Assembly (NCBI RefSeq): GCF_024713945.1
Contig: NC_134683.1
Coordinates: forward strand, 4,279,501 to 4,343,500
Length of the DNA stretch: 64,000 bases
Direction of reading: 5' to 3'
Source: Dermatophagoides farinae
Lineage: Eukaryota > Arthropoda > Arachnida > Sarcoptiformes > Pyroglyphidae
Numbering within the stretch: position 1 is the first letter of the stretch; each line of letters begins with the position of its first letter. Shown here one piece after another: positions 49,066 through 64,000 of the stretch. The translations under genes and the position numbers were made by a program. The notes beneath the pieces were generated by a model, which saw only the letters and a program-made list of their open reading frames with translations, was not told the DNA's origin and made no database searches.

Positions 49066-50362
49066 CGAAACGAAATGAAACGAAGCTTCGAATTGTGATC
49101 AACAACAACAAAAAAAAAACATATACACAATTGGTCGATTCATTCACATCACGATTCGTATCCTGACCTGTTCTTGTTTTATGATGATGCATGCATGCAT
49201 CTTATATATCTGAAAACATTCGTCATCTAGCCATCATTGTGTTTGGATGATGATAATGTGAACCATTGTGTCGACAAATATTTCAAACATTTCTAGTCAA
49301 TTTATTGTGATTATTATCATGGCCGATCTATTTGTTTTTATCTGAATCATCATTCTATACCAATTATTCATCATTATTAGTGTTTGATTATCTTTTGTGT
49401 GTGTGTGTGTGTATGACCATCGATTCGATCAATTAAATTGATCCATCGCAAATTTTTACCACAATTCACATTCAACATTTACAAATCAAGGTGAGTTTTT
49501 TTTCGAACAATTTGTTAGAAATCTCCCAAAGGTGATTTTCATGTTATGGTATTGTGGTTATGATGAGTAAACATAAACATGCTGGATTCTTGAAAGGCAA
49601 TCCTGTCCATTGCTTGCCACAAAACACACATACACACGCACATTGGTCAAGCGACAATTTGGATAAAGCACATACAATTTTAACAATGAGATATTGAGCT
49701 CCTGGAATATAATCGAACGTCATGCTACTGGTTATGCCATTCGATTCTATTTTTGGTTTCACCACCAAACAATACTTATTTTGTATATGTTTATGCGTAT
49801 GTGTATGTGTGTGTGTTTGTGTAGCGGTTAGTGTCAAATCAATTTTGGCCGATAATTACCACATAATGTTCACACGCTAAAATCCATTTAGGTAATAAGA
49901 GAATGATGACCATAAGGGCCGACCACCCTATTTTTTATTCTCATTCTGACCACCATGGTCAAAGACTAACCTATGACTATATTTATCATGATGATCAAAT
50001 AGCCAGACAGGTATTCTCATTTATCGATTGATTCTTGTGTTTTGAATGTATTTCATGTCATCGACAGAGAAATTGTAATCATTTCGATTGAATGGTTGTG
50101 TGATTCTTTCGTTCAGGGATGGCAACCTTTTTTTCGGTTGAACCGTCACTATGGAATTGATGAATGAAACATTTACATTTAGAACCGTTTATGTGAAATA
50201 GTAAATGAAACAATGAATGAACGAGATTGCAATCGAATAATTCATTTGATTGTTTCATCCAAGAGACAATCATCGTGGCGAGAGAAAAGAGAGAGAGAGA
50301 ATGATTGCCATTTCCACGATTACCTTGGGCCAAAGAATGGGAAAACAATAGCTTTGGGTGAA

Positions 50363-50378
50363 GGTAACACGTGTCACC
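50363..50378. promoter_or_regulatory. near-palindromic site with everted X-box-like halves
   Basis: GGTAACACGTGTCACC is a 16 bp inverted repeat with one mismatched pair, centred on an E-box (CACGTG) about 270 bp upstream of the FOXJ1 start codon. GGTAAC fits the RFX half-site RGYAAC and GTCACC fits GTNRCC, but their order is reversed relative to a standard X-box. It may lie in the promoter or in an intron of the 5' UTR. Binding is inference. Confidence 0.3.
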
Positions 50379-50647
50379 ATCACCAGCAGCGCGTGTCAGG
50401 GCAACGATGCTGTTCTCTACGACACAGAAGACAATTACGTGAACATATTGTTCAATAGGATATTGTCATCCCAGATAAACTGTAGAATCAGCCATACGTG
50501 TCGAAAGAACCGTTGTTTCTACGGCTGAAAAAGAACGGTTAGCTAATTATACATGGCTTACTGGAGATGTTTGTTTGAATACAAGTCCCTCTGAGTTCGA
50601 TGGCCGTTTCTAAAACTTTCTTTTTTTTATCCTATAGTATTGGACCA

Positions 50648-54452
<3,805 letters not shown>

Positions 54453-54906
54453 TATACTCGAGAAGTCTGTCTGTGGCGTGATTTTGTTTCTGTACATAAA
54501 TCTATCTATATATTCTATCTATATAATAGAAAAGAATTTGACCATCCGAACATTTATTTTCAACTTTGCTTATTTTTGTTCGCTTATTATTAAAAAGTGA
54601 AATTGTCAAAAAAAAGTTATTTTCTCTTTTAACAGATGGCAGCACTTTCATAAATTGAAATTGCCGATAATTTTCAATTTCAATCATATTATTATGATGA
54701 TTTAAATGAGTGAAAACTGAATTATATATAAATTAAATGTTCAGTTCTTTATTTTGAGTTCATGTATCTCATCTGGATGATTATTGTCAATAACAGCAGG
54801 CCATATATAACAAACAGCATATATGTCTTGTTGAATAATGCAATAATAATTCATAGATTGCATAATGTCGAATATAATAAAGGAAACTCTAAAAAAGCCC
54901 ATCACA
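54453..54906. other. convergent 3' region, FOXJ1 / Flightless-I
   Basis: 454 bp between convergent stop codons. A minus-strand AATAAA at about 54748-54753 lies 155 bases beyond the Flightless-I stop. For FOXJ1 only the variant ATTAAA at about 54589-54594 is seen. The 3' UTRs may just fit without overlap. No gene is visible. Confidence 0.5.
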
Positions 54907-57900
54907 TTAATTGTTATCATTTCGGTTTTTAGATTTTTGGTAAAAATTTGTATGTTCATAAATGATGGGTAGTATTTTTTTATCCAATTGTATCCTGGGA
55001 TCATTGATCGATTTGAATTCGGACCAGCCATGAAAACATTTTCGAAATTTGAGTGTCTCTTTCCCTTTATATGTCAACATCAAAGTACGTGGCCGTTCTG
55101 GTTGTTTGAGTTTCATGTTTTGCACATATACCTGGAAAAGAATTTCAATAAATTAATCTGTAAATCAAAAACAAAACATATACCTGTGCACTTTTGTAAG
55201 CAAGTTTCACTTCGATTTCGCTACAACGAGAACCCAGCCAAATGAACACTTGTACTCCGTTGTCCAATATCATAATGTCATCGTCAACCAAATCGTCCTG
55301 ACAGAAATCCGAACATTTTTCAGACACAGTAAAGTAGCCTTTGTCGTTGGAACAACGAAACAGCCTTGAATGTGACATGAAAGAACAATCATTATCGACA
55401 GTAAATTTTCCGAATTGTTGTTTGAACATTTCAGGTTCAAATCCTTCATTGATTACGGTCATCGGATATTGTTCGGATGGATACATTTGGTTAACCATTT
55501 CTTTGGCCACTTGTACGTCGTCATCATCGGCGGCTGATCCGACCCAGATAAAAACGTGATTGGCACTTTGACCGGAGATGGCCGATTCGATTTTGAGGAT
55601 GTAAATAAAAGCCGAATACAGGATGACAGGTTTGTCCAAATTCAGTTGTATGGTACGAAGCGTAAGAATATCACAATTGGAACGTAAATGGTAAAACTCA
55701 TTCTGGCTTGGCCTGATTAAACGCTCAGAAGTTGACCGGTTTAGATCCCTTCGACCAGAATGAATAACGAATTTCCGTTTGAAATGTGATAGAAATTTGG
55801 CATTTTCTTGTTGCTGCTTAAATCTGATAATTTTGAGTTTACCTTTGAACCAGGCTTCGAATTTGCTTTGTACAGTGAAAGTGAAGGTCAACCAACCCAT
55901 GTTGGATGCTTCGCGGCCTTGCCAAAAGTAAACAATCCAGATCTGGGCATCTTCGTCGGCCAAATCTTCAGCTTCTTCGACACCATCCTGTGAATCAGTA
56001 TCGGATACCCAATAGTAACGGCACAAGAAGAAATAACATTCACCACTAAAGAAATGTCCCAGTTCTTCTTCGGGTAATTTTTTGAACGTTTTATTTTCTA
56101 ATACAAAAGCTTCCATATTGATTAGATCTTCATTCCATTCTTGAGCCAATTGAATAGATTCCTCTTTTGTTACGATCGGTTGTCTAGGCATGAACAAAGC
56201 ATTCAAATCATATTTGAAATCAGAATGTTCGCTAAGCCACTTGTTCATGTCGGCACCAATTTTTTGAACAGATTCTGCAGTTCTTGTGAAATCGACGGCC
56301 ACAATCTCATCCCAGGTGGCAAATCGAGATTTGAAAGACTGTGTTTCGACTCTAAATAGACATTATTATAAATAAGATTCACGCATCAATGATTCAAATG
56401 AAACAATACTCACCCTTCAAGGCATCTGGTAACCAGTGCAAATTCAGGCCGTTTAATCATGGCAAACATCTCTTGGGCCAATTTAAGAGCGGCAGCACGT
56501 ACTAACCGGGCAGATTTACGGCCAACCCTGTACGTAATTATTTGATTAAATCATGTATTTTTTTATCATGGGAAAATTGATATACATACCATATGTAAAC
56601 ATCGGTCATAACATCCATGATGTAGACATTTTTACTTTCAAAATAGCTTTTACTTAGCTGTTTCGGTTTGTAACGAATTTGTGGTAGCTCTAGATAACCA
56701 GTACCTAGGCAAACTTGATATAGAACCGGGCTAGTTGGACGAAAATCTTCGATACCTTCAACGACAAAATTATGAGCCATATTGGCAATGTCTTCGCCTT
56801 GATTGTCCAACTCGATCCAGAATTCTTCCGGTTCCTGATATTGATCAACAAATTCGAGTGTCGTCTTATTTTTTCTTTCTTCTTTTTTTATCTTTTCGAC
56901 AAGTAAACGGGCCTTTTGTTTGACAGTATTTTTGGAACGCTTACCATTCCATACAAAAATTTTGTAGCCGGTGTCCAAAATGAATACAAATCTGGTGTCC
57001 AATGAGCGAATATCCACAGCGACCGATTCCATATAGAGCTGTTGATTGGAAACTTCATGCAGACGATATAATCGAGTGGCTACGGCAACTTCTTCAACCG
57101 TATAGAAACCGCTCAATGTACGGCCACCTTTAATGTATGTTATGCCTTCAGGAAACAGTGACAAAAACTGTTCACTTTCTTCGCCCTGTTCTTCACGAAT
57201 TGTTCGGCATTTGGCCGAAAGATAATTACGAAGGTTGACGGCGTGAATGGCAGCACAAGCTTTTTTGTCCAACGATGTATCAGAGCCTATCCAATAGTAA
57301 ATGTCCCAATCAGGATTTTGATTTTCGTTTTCGAACGTCTTCAATATGATGTAACAATCGGCTTCGTAAAACTTTCCATGACATGCTTCGTCAAGCCTGC
57401 TCGGATAAAAGTTGTCAATCTCCCAGATTAATATGCCCATAAATTGGCCAACATCATCTTCGAAAAAATCGGAATAATCAAGTGGTGGTTTCTCCAGAGA
57501 TTCTTCCCATCGTTTTGGCTTCAGATTCGTGTCGCTTTCGTAGATATTGACATTAATATGTTCGTTCTCTTTGGCCAATTCGGTCATTGCTTTAAGAACT
57601 TTTGATGAATCCGATTCGTTAGTCATTTCCTTAGCTCGACGTACCAGTCTTAGTTTTCTAGCGATCGGATCTTTCGAAGGTGTATTCATCGGATTGAGGC
57701 CGTTGCCATAATTCGTGGATGCTTTACAAAGTCGATTGGCAATGTTGAAATCAATATTATAGATATTTTTATTGCTTTCTTTCAGTTCAGTGGGTTTCGG
57801 TGGTAGAATCAGATCTGGATTATCGTTGAGATCCAATACTTTTAGATCGGTTAGAAAATAAATGGCATCCGGTAACGTGACCAATTTATTTTTGGATAAA

Positions 57901-59007
57901 ATCAATTTTTTCAGCTTTCCACATCGAACAACTCCTTCGGGTATGAGCTCTAGATTGTTGTTGGATGCCATAAATATTTCAAGATTATACAATTTGCCAA
58001 TACTGTTTGGTATGCCATCGAAAACCAATTCATTGTCATTCAGATAGAGGCATCTCAATCGCTCTAATTTACTCAATAATTGTGGTAATGATTTCAAACG
58101 ATTTCTCGATAGATTCAACACCTCAAGATTAAACCAACATTGATCAATAGAGGTGGATATCTCGGTTATTTGATTATCACTTAAATTCAAACGTTTCAAT
58201 GAGGTAAGCGTATATACAACATCGGGAATACGATGTAATTCATTACTGGATAGATTAAGTTCAGTAAGATTGGTAAGATTGTCAAGTGATGTGGGCATAT
58301 TTTGTAATGTTCGCTGGGTATTTGATAGATTCAATGATTGCAATGAATGCAGTGATTGCAATAGTTTCAATTGATTATGGCCCAATGGATTATTGCTAAG
58401 ATTAAGTATCTGTAGATTGACCAATCTTCTCATTTGAGGAGGCAGCGTAACTGTTCAGGTTAAATTCGAATTATGTTAATCATTTGAGAGCACAAAGGAA
58501 ATTAATCGTGTACTTACCTAGATTATTATCACTCAAATTCAAAATGAGCAGATCAGTCAAATTGATGAACAAATGATTGGGTATAGTTTCGATTTGATTA
58601 TTGGATAGATTGAGCACAAGCAACGTACGACATTTTTCCAGATCACAAGGTATCGATTTAAGACAATTGTGGCTAAGATCAAGAACAAACAATTCTTCTA
58701 GCCTGAACAAATCAACAGGTATACCATTATTGTTGATTCGATTGTGACGTAGTATCAATGATCGTAATGTTTTCAATGATGAAAGTTCTCCATGCAAAGT
58801 GACCAGATTATTCTTGGCTATGGACAATGATTCCAATTTGTTCAATGAAGCCATTTCTTCAGGAATCCAATCTATTTGACTTGAATCCAATTTTAGCCAT
58901 CTTAAACCGGTCATATTCATCACTTCTTTGGGAAACTTTTCTTCTTGAAAATTATTATGGCTAAAATCAATACCCCTAACAAAGGGTAATACACGAGTAG
59001 AACCCAT
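54907..59007 (-). CDS. FLII: Flightless-I (LRR plus gelsolin repeats)
   Basis: Actin-remodelling protein and nuclear-receptor coregulator. Five exons, 58518-59007, 56590-58450, 56414-56527, 55184-56351 and 54907-55131, give 1285 residues (human 1269). From the ATG at 59007 ([16 protein letters not shown]) about 15 leucine-rich repeats run to roughly 57800, with units such as [17 protein letters not shown] charged linker follows, then six gelsolin-like segments, including [54 protein letters not shown] and [25 protein letters not shown]. The last exon ends the family core at [11 protein letters not shown], then adds about 30 polar residues not found in the human protein. Frame is kept at every junction. 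Identification is secure. Confidence 0.97.
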
Positions 59008-59687
59008 TCTTTTAATTAGCCACTATAATGGCAACAGATTACCTAAAACAAAATGAATTCAAAATTATTATTGTGAATAAAAAAAATAATCGTCGAATGA
59101 TGATGAATAAGGAAAAATGAAGATTATAGAATTCAGAATTGAGTTATCGTCTGTAAATTTGTTGAATGGATGATATGCAACAGGCAATGTAAAGAAAAAC
59201 AAAACAAAATAAATAGAATCACAAATTTTACTATACAAACAAATATATAATTGTTGTTGGCAACTGGATTCTTCACTTGCAATCATCAAAATATTGACAT
59301 CTAGCCAGACGAACAGATTCATATAACCTCATTATTTTAATTACACTCAAACAAATATTATTTTTGGGGGAAAAATTAAGCTCCTCCCATTTTATATTTT
59401 TTTTGACTTTCGATCCTTACTTTGGCTGTACAAAGTCTAAGTGTACATAACATTTGCAATATTTTGGCAAAAATAATGCCCGTCAAATAAAACGTATGAG
59501 CGGGAAATTTAAAATTTTATTATTATCGTAATCAAATACAAATAACTTTGAATTCTAATTTGAAAATCATAATATTTTTTGTCTTGTTTTTGGCAACATG
59601 ATATAAATAACAATGATCGATGATTTGATGATTTGACTTGATTATAATTGCAAAAATCGAAAAAAAATTGACTAAATTGACCCATCA
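59008..59687. other. Flightless-I promoter / C2CD5 3' region
   Basis: 680 bp between the Flightless-I start and the C2CD5 stop, both on the minus strand. It should hold the Flightless-I promoter and 5' UTR and the C2CD5 3' UTR. A minus-strand AATAAA at about 59517-59522 lies 166 bases past the C2CD5 stop. A short acceptor-like AG and A+T-rich sequence precede the Flightless-I ATG. No further gene is seen. Confidence 0.55.
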
Positions 59688-62600
59688 TCATTTGTTTTCG
59701 GTTGTAAAATAATTCGCTTGAACAACATCGCCAGCAACATTGATCAAACATTGGGCCTGATTTTTATGTGGATTAAAAAGCAATAAAAGTTGAGTTATAT
59801 GAAACGAAGCCATAGCATTACCACTCAATGATGATACATGTGATCGAACAATGGCAAATACTTCGGTCATAAAATTGTGTACAAAACCACTAAGGCCACC
59901 ATACTAAAATAAGAAATAAACATAAACAAATTGTCAAACACAAATGATGATCTACTTACATCTCGAATACTACTGCTTTCACGTATGAAAAAGAAATCCA
60001 GATTACCGAGGTAATGGCTAATCTGAGCTTTTGGTATATAGCTTAATGGTGTCAATTCGATACCATAATGTTCTTTTGGATTACTCTGCAACGGAAAATT
60101 GTCTAATTAATAATGACGAATGTGAATAGACAAATATTATATGGATCATACATGATAATGGATATTTTTCGGTTGTTCACAATGGCCATTATAATTGTTT
60201 TCGTTGTTTGTATCGGTTACGTTGTCCATGATAAATATGAGATCATTGTCACCATGTTCGGATTGAACTGTCAATGTAAACAAAGAATTTAGTTTATTAT
60301 AGTTTAATTAGTTCACAACTCTTACCAGTAACTGAACGTTGTCGTGAAGGCATTTTCAATGGAGGGCCCATACCTATCGATGTACCCGTTACGGTAATCT
60401 GAATGATATCTGCTTCAGGAATATCAATACGAAATTTCAAATCAGTCAAACAACATGGTATGAGTGATCGAAATTTAATGAACAACGATTGAATAATCCA
60501 ATCAAATTGATGGCCAAATTGTTTGATTGATTGTAATTTGGTTCGATAGACCTGGGCAAACATCTGTAGATTGCATACGAATTGACTTTCTTTACCGGGC
60601 ATATATTCAGCATTACAAACATCGAATCCTTTGGGTACATCAGAATCGATCATCAATGAAATAATATCGGCATCTTCAGTATCATCCACTTCCAAAAGAA
60701 CACAAGTATCTTTGCTTTCCACCGGATCAGCTGATGCTGTCGTGTTGACTGTTTGTTCAGTAAATTTGATTTCTTCATTTTTAACCACATGATCATCGGC
60801 AATAGCCGAAACAGTAGTAGTTGTCGCTAGTTTCGAATCACTAATTTTGACATTTAAATTATAAAGTTTTCGATTACGAGTTATACTATCCGATATCAGT
60901 GCTTGTATTTCGTTCAATTTTGAACACCAAGTTCCTTTACCGGATGAAATTTTAGGTGGCGATGGTGGATGCAATGGAGAAAGATAAGCACCAGTTCCTG
61001 TAGCCACAGCTACCAACATGTTTTCACCGAATGAAACTAATGAAAAAATTATTCATAATCATGTGATGATAAATTCAAAGAAAAAACTTACTTTGTATGG
61101 AAATGTTGAACAAACAATTCATTCCTTTTATTTTCAATTTGGTAAGCAATTGTCTATACAATTCATATTCAAGAAATGGAAGACTCTACAATTCAAAAAC
61201 CAATCAATTAATTGATACCAAAAAAAAAAAAATCAAAATTACTTACATCGGATATTTCTTTGGCACAAGCTTCACCTTTACTTTCTCGTTTCGGGCGACA
61301 TACACGTGCTTGTATCAATGTACCATAACCAATAGTTGGAACACTATCATATGGCTCAGTAGTCATGAATAGAAAATCGGGTACTTTACATTTATTGCAT
61401 ATTGAACACATCATTAAATTGGTCGGAAATGGAACCTGACTATCCTGATATGGTACATGACATATATGACATGTTGTTGTATTTGATTTAAATTGCTGTT
61501 GACAATGAAATGGCTGTGATGATTGAATAAAAGAATCTATGTTAAAGAGAAAAAGAAAAGAAAATGGTGAATGAGTGCGCGTGTTAATTAAAATCAGCTG
61601 GGTAATACAAACTTTTCAAATCATATAAATGACCACTTTTTGATTCATTGGCGGCAATATTTTGATTATAATGATTGTACAATTGTTCGATATCTGTTTC
61701 TGATGTTTTAAGCAATGCTGCTGTACCACATGCGGATAGAATACAGATTTCATCATTAATATAGGCAGTTTCTGTGTAGCCTAAAACCGCATTACAATTC
61801 AATGTTTTTTTGTGCGATCTAATCTCTTTACGTAATTCGGTCCACCATGCATCACGTGTTTCTGGATCATCTGGATTGTTGATTTGATCCAATAATTTAA
61901 CCGAACGTGCCGATACAATGCCACCAATATTGGCTATGAGACCAGGTGGGAATGTTTTCAACGTTAGAAATGGATATTCAAGTAATTGTAGCTTCTCTGG
62001 TGATAATTTCATTTTGCTCACATTATTCAATAATTTTGTGCCCGGATTGCCTATCGTGGTCATATTAAATGATGATGATGATGATGAGGCTACATCTACT
62101 GAATTACTACTTTTATTACTACAATCGTTATTAGCATGATTCAATTGATTGAGATCTGAATCGGATAGTCGACGTAAAGAAGAACTAGAATTAATGGCTG
62201 TATGATTTTCACCTTTAACCATTGTGGTCATTGACTGTAATGATGGTGGTGGTGGTGGTGCTGGTATTGGTCCAGTGTCGCTATCTCGAATATACATGTT
62301 GGACGATCCATTATAAAGTTGAACAGTTGGTGATGCTGATTTACAGGTTAGTTCATCGGGCATTGGTTGCATATCGGTGGCCAAATTATTATTTAGTGAG
62401 ACTAGTTTGGATATAAGAACGGCCGTACCGATACCTCGTACGACAATACCAGATTCACCTTCTAGATCGAAATGTTGTTGATAACCGACAACAGCATTGC
62501 CACCTAAATCCAATGCTTTGATTCCAATTTTACGTTGAACTTCACCGGATATTTTTGAAAACAAAGTCTGACGAGCTTCATTCGATGCTCTTGGTGTTCG

Positions 62601-63204
62601 TATTTTATCGATCCATTGATATTCCGGATCATGATTTACGACTAATTCTTCGACAAAGCCAAGAATCGCTTCACATATGTAGCCTTCAGGAATCTTGGGA
62701 CAATAAAAAAATTTGAAACCACAAGATGACTGTCTATAACGGTTTGCATCAGATATAAGGGCCACTTTAACAATGCAATTAACTTCGCCACGAATACCGT
62801 GCATTGTATCGTAGATGGGAAACCAACCAGACAGTACGTGTTTCGAATCTTTTTGCAATAATGGATTTAGATCGATATAAACTTTACCAATAGCATCATT
62901 GGCTGAATAAGTATCATAGTCCATGATTCGAATCTGTAATGGTTCATCCTGTAGTTCTTCATCATCGATTTCGAATCGAAACCATTCAGAATTCCAATAT
63001 GGATTAAGTGATCGTCGATAAACTTCAGTTTTATAGGTGGTACTACCAAGTTTCACCTATAACACACACACACACAATTTAGATTCTATTGGCAAAATAT
63101 TCTACTACACTTACCTCGACAAAAGCATCGGAAGCATCACTAGATTTGTCCATGACTGGTAGATTACGGCCAGCCAAAATTCTTACTTTAACTTTGCCCG
63201 GCAT
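59688..63204 (-). CDS. C2CD5: C2 domain-containing protein 5 (C2CD5/CDP138)
   Basis: In mammals an Akt substrate that binds membranes through its C2 domain and helps insulin-driven GLUT4 vesicle fusion. Eight exons, 63115-63204, 61613-63056, 61247-61536, 61092-61185, 60326-61036, 60152-60267, 59960-60085 and 59688-59903, give 1028 residues (human 1000). The C2 domain is at the N-terminus: MPGKVKVRILAGRNLPVMD, LNPYWNSEWFRFE, DYDTYSANDAIGKVYIDL, with the Ca2+-site Asp residues kept. Then come VEELVVNHDPEYQWIDKIRT, AWWTELRKEIRSHKK, two CxxC pairs in CHICHVPY and CSICNKC that probably bind metal, FLEYELYRQLLTKLKIKG, and the C-terminal HKNQAQCLINVAGDVV. The start lies on exon 1; an apparent GTG start at 63056 is only the exon 2 acceptor. 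Identification is secure. Confidence 0.96.
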
Positions 63205-64000
63205 CGTCGTTTTGGTTGTGATGTTAGCTTCAATACCAATGAAATTGGATCATGCATATATAATTATGGCATCACATGGATGGATAAATGATGGATTTAC
63301 CTAGTTTAATCTTTAAAAACAACCGTCAAGGCTAATTTTACGAACTTGGGCGATAAGATAGCTACTATGGCGATCTATTTTTTTACCACTAAAAAACAAA
63401 TTGTTCATTTCATTCGCTTTTAAACAACTCAGACAAATACTTCATATATGATGACGATCACCTGGATTATTGCAAAATACAAATCAGGTTGTTGTCAGGT
63501 ATAAAGAACCAGTCAGGTGAAACGTTGTTGTTGTTGTTGTTATTATTATTATTATCAATCAGCAGTAATCAAATTGAGAATTCATCATCATCATCATGAT
63601 AAAAAGTGAATTGAAAGCAACATACCCTATTATCACGGATTTAAATCATATAGCATCATTTATTATACAATGGTCAATTTATTCATAAATATTGTAATAA
63701 TATATGATAATGTAAATTGCAATTAAAAAAAAACATTGCTAATAATCGTGAATTGACGGTAATTTGGCAATGTTTTTGTTGTGGTTATAAGCATGAGATT
63801 GGCTATTGGCTAACGCAGAGCTAACACACACTCTTTACAGTCATAATGGCTAAACTCAACACACAATTAACGACAACTAGCTTTCACACATATATATATA
63901 CACAGAAACAGAAACAACATAATTCATCAAACACAAACACAAACACAAACAAATAAACAAGTTACGAATACGAATATATTACGACTTAATTTTGATAATA
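63205..64000. other. C2CD5 upstream region
   Basis: About 800 bp upstream of the C2CD5 start, to the right edge. It is A+T-rich with TTG (about 63522-63541), TTA and CA/TA simple repeats. A donor-like and acceptor-like pattern before the ATG would allow a 5' UTR intron. No protein-coding segment is recognised; a gene beyond the right edge cannot be excluded. Confidence 0.45.

Larger units (their letters stand above)
47944..50637. other. LAMTOR2 / FOXJ1 intergenic region with probable FOXJ1 5' UTR exons
   Basis: About 2.7 kb, the largest gene-free stretch here. It must contain the LAMTOR2 promoter and the FOXJ1 promoter and 5' UTR. The FOXJ1 coding exon starts right after a strong acceptor (T-rich tract, CCTATAG ending 50637), so at least one non-coding exon lies upstream; AATCAAG|GTGAGTTTTT at 49490/49491 is a good donor candidate. 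It also holds a TG array (48776-48807), an A23 run (49043-49065) and a 16 bp near-palindrome at 50363-50378. Open frames here look spurious. Confidence 0.5.

Noticed and set aside
59068-59322. 84-codon minus-strand open frame upstream of Flightless-I
   Set aside because: Phe/Tyr-rich translation of A+T-rich DNA, no homology and no in-phase link to Flightless-I; at most 5' UTR.
61584-61612. In-frame stop after the second C2CD5 exon as the gene end
   Set aside because: The conserved CxxC and later C2CD5 segments continue in frame from 61536 after a GTTTGT donor at 61612, so the stop is intronic.

Overview
The window is eukaryotic nuclear DNA from a small, compact, A+T-rich animal genome. Introns are mostly 50-100 bp with clear GT...AG ends and the genes sit close together. 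Gene content is metazoan and points to an arthropod: an Unc-89/obscurin gene with two C-terminal kinase-like domains in the arthropod order, and quiver-type Ly6 proteins. Base composition and compactness suggest an acariform mite of the dust-mite type, but that is inference, not a species call. I see no transposon, tRNA, rRNA or CRISPR array. Thirteen protein-coding genes can be supported; exon limits were read from splice sites and checked by reading-frame arithmetic.

Layout. 1-3136 (-): 5' part of a HIP1/Sla2 clathrin-actin adaptor, running off the left edge. 4261-10915 (-): complete phosphatidylinositol 4-kinase alpha. 11341-13756 (+): glycyl-tRNA synthetase with in-frame mitochondrial and cytosolic start codons, divergent from PI4KA across 425 bp. 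13768-14851 (-): an unrecognised coiled-coil protein whose stop codon lies 11 bp from that of GlyRS. 15165-16854 (+): RPUSD2-type pseudouridine synthase. 16954-20042 (-): SMPD4, whose true N-terminus is on two small upstream exons. 21808-40509 (+): Unc-89/obscurin (SH3, RhoGEF, PH, about 28 Ig, 2 FN3, 2 pseudokinases). 41011-41675 (-) and 42118-42708 (+): two head-to-head Ly6 proteins. 42812-43449 (-): a four-pass membrane protein. 44293-47313 (+): mitochondrial aconitase. 47482-47943 (-): LAMTOR2. 50648-54452 (+): FOXJ1 forkhead factor. 54907-59007 (-): Flightless-I. 59688-63204 (-): C2CD5.

The genes form no single pathway. Loose themes are phosphoinositide and membrane traffic (HIP1, PI4KA, C2CD5, LAMTOR2) and actin or sarcomere (HIP1, Unc-89, Flightless-I). 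Divergent pairs share short promoters (PI4KA/GlyRS, coiled-coil/RPUSD2, the two Ly6 genes, tetraspan/aconitase). Convergent pairs have overlapping or nearly touching 3' ends (GlyRS/coiled-coil, RPUSD2/SMPD4, Ly6/tetraspan, aconitase/LAMTOR2, FOXJ1/Flightless-I).

The most unusual signal is in Unc-89. Reading through a good splice donor at 35231 gives about 95 further in-frame codons ending in a membrane-spanning segment, a stop and a downstream AATAAA. This predicts a membrane-anchored obscurin isoform without the FN3 and kinase modules. The same gene has a large in-phase optional exon at 24003-24845 and an unresolved reading-frame junction after the PH domain. A FOXJ1 gene, the motile-cilia master regulator, is also notable if the organism is a mite.
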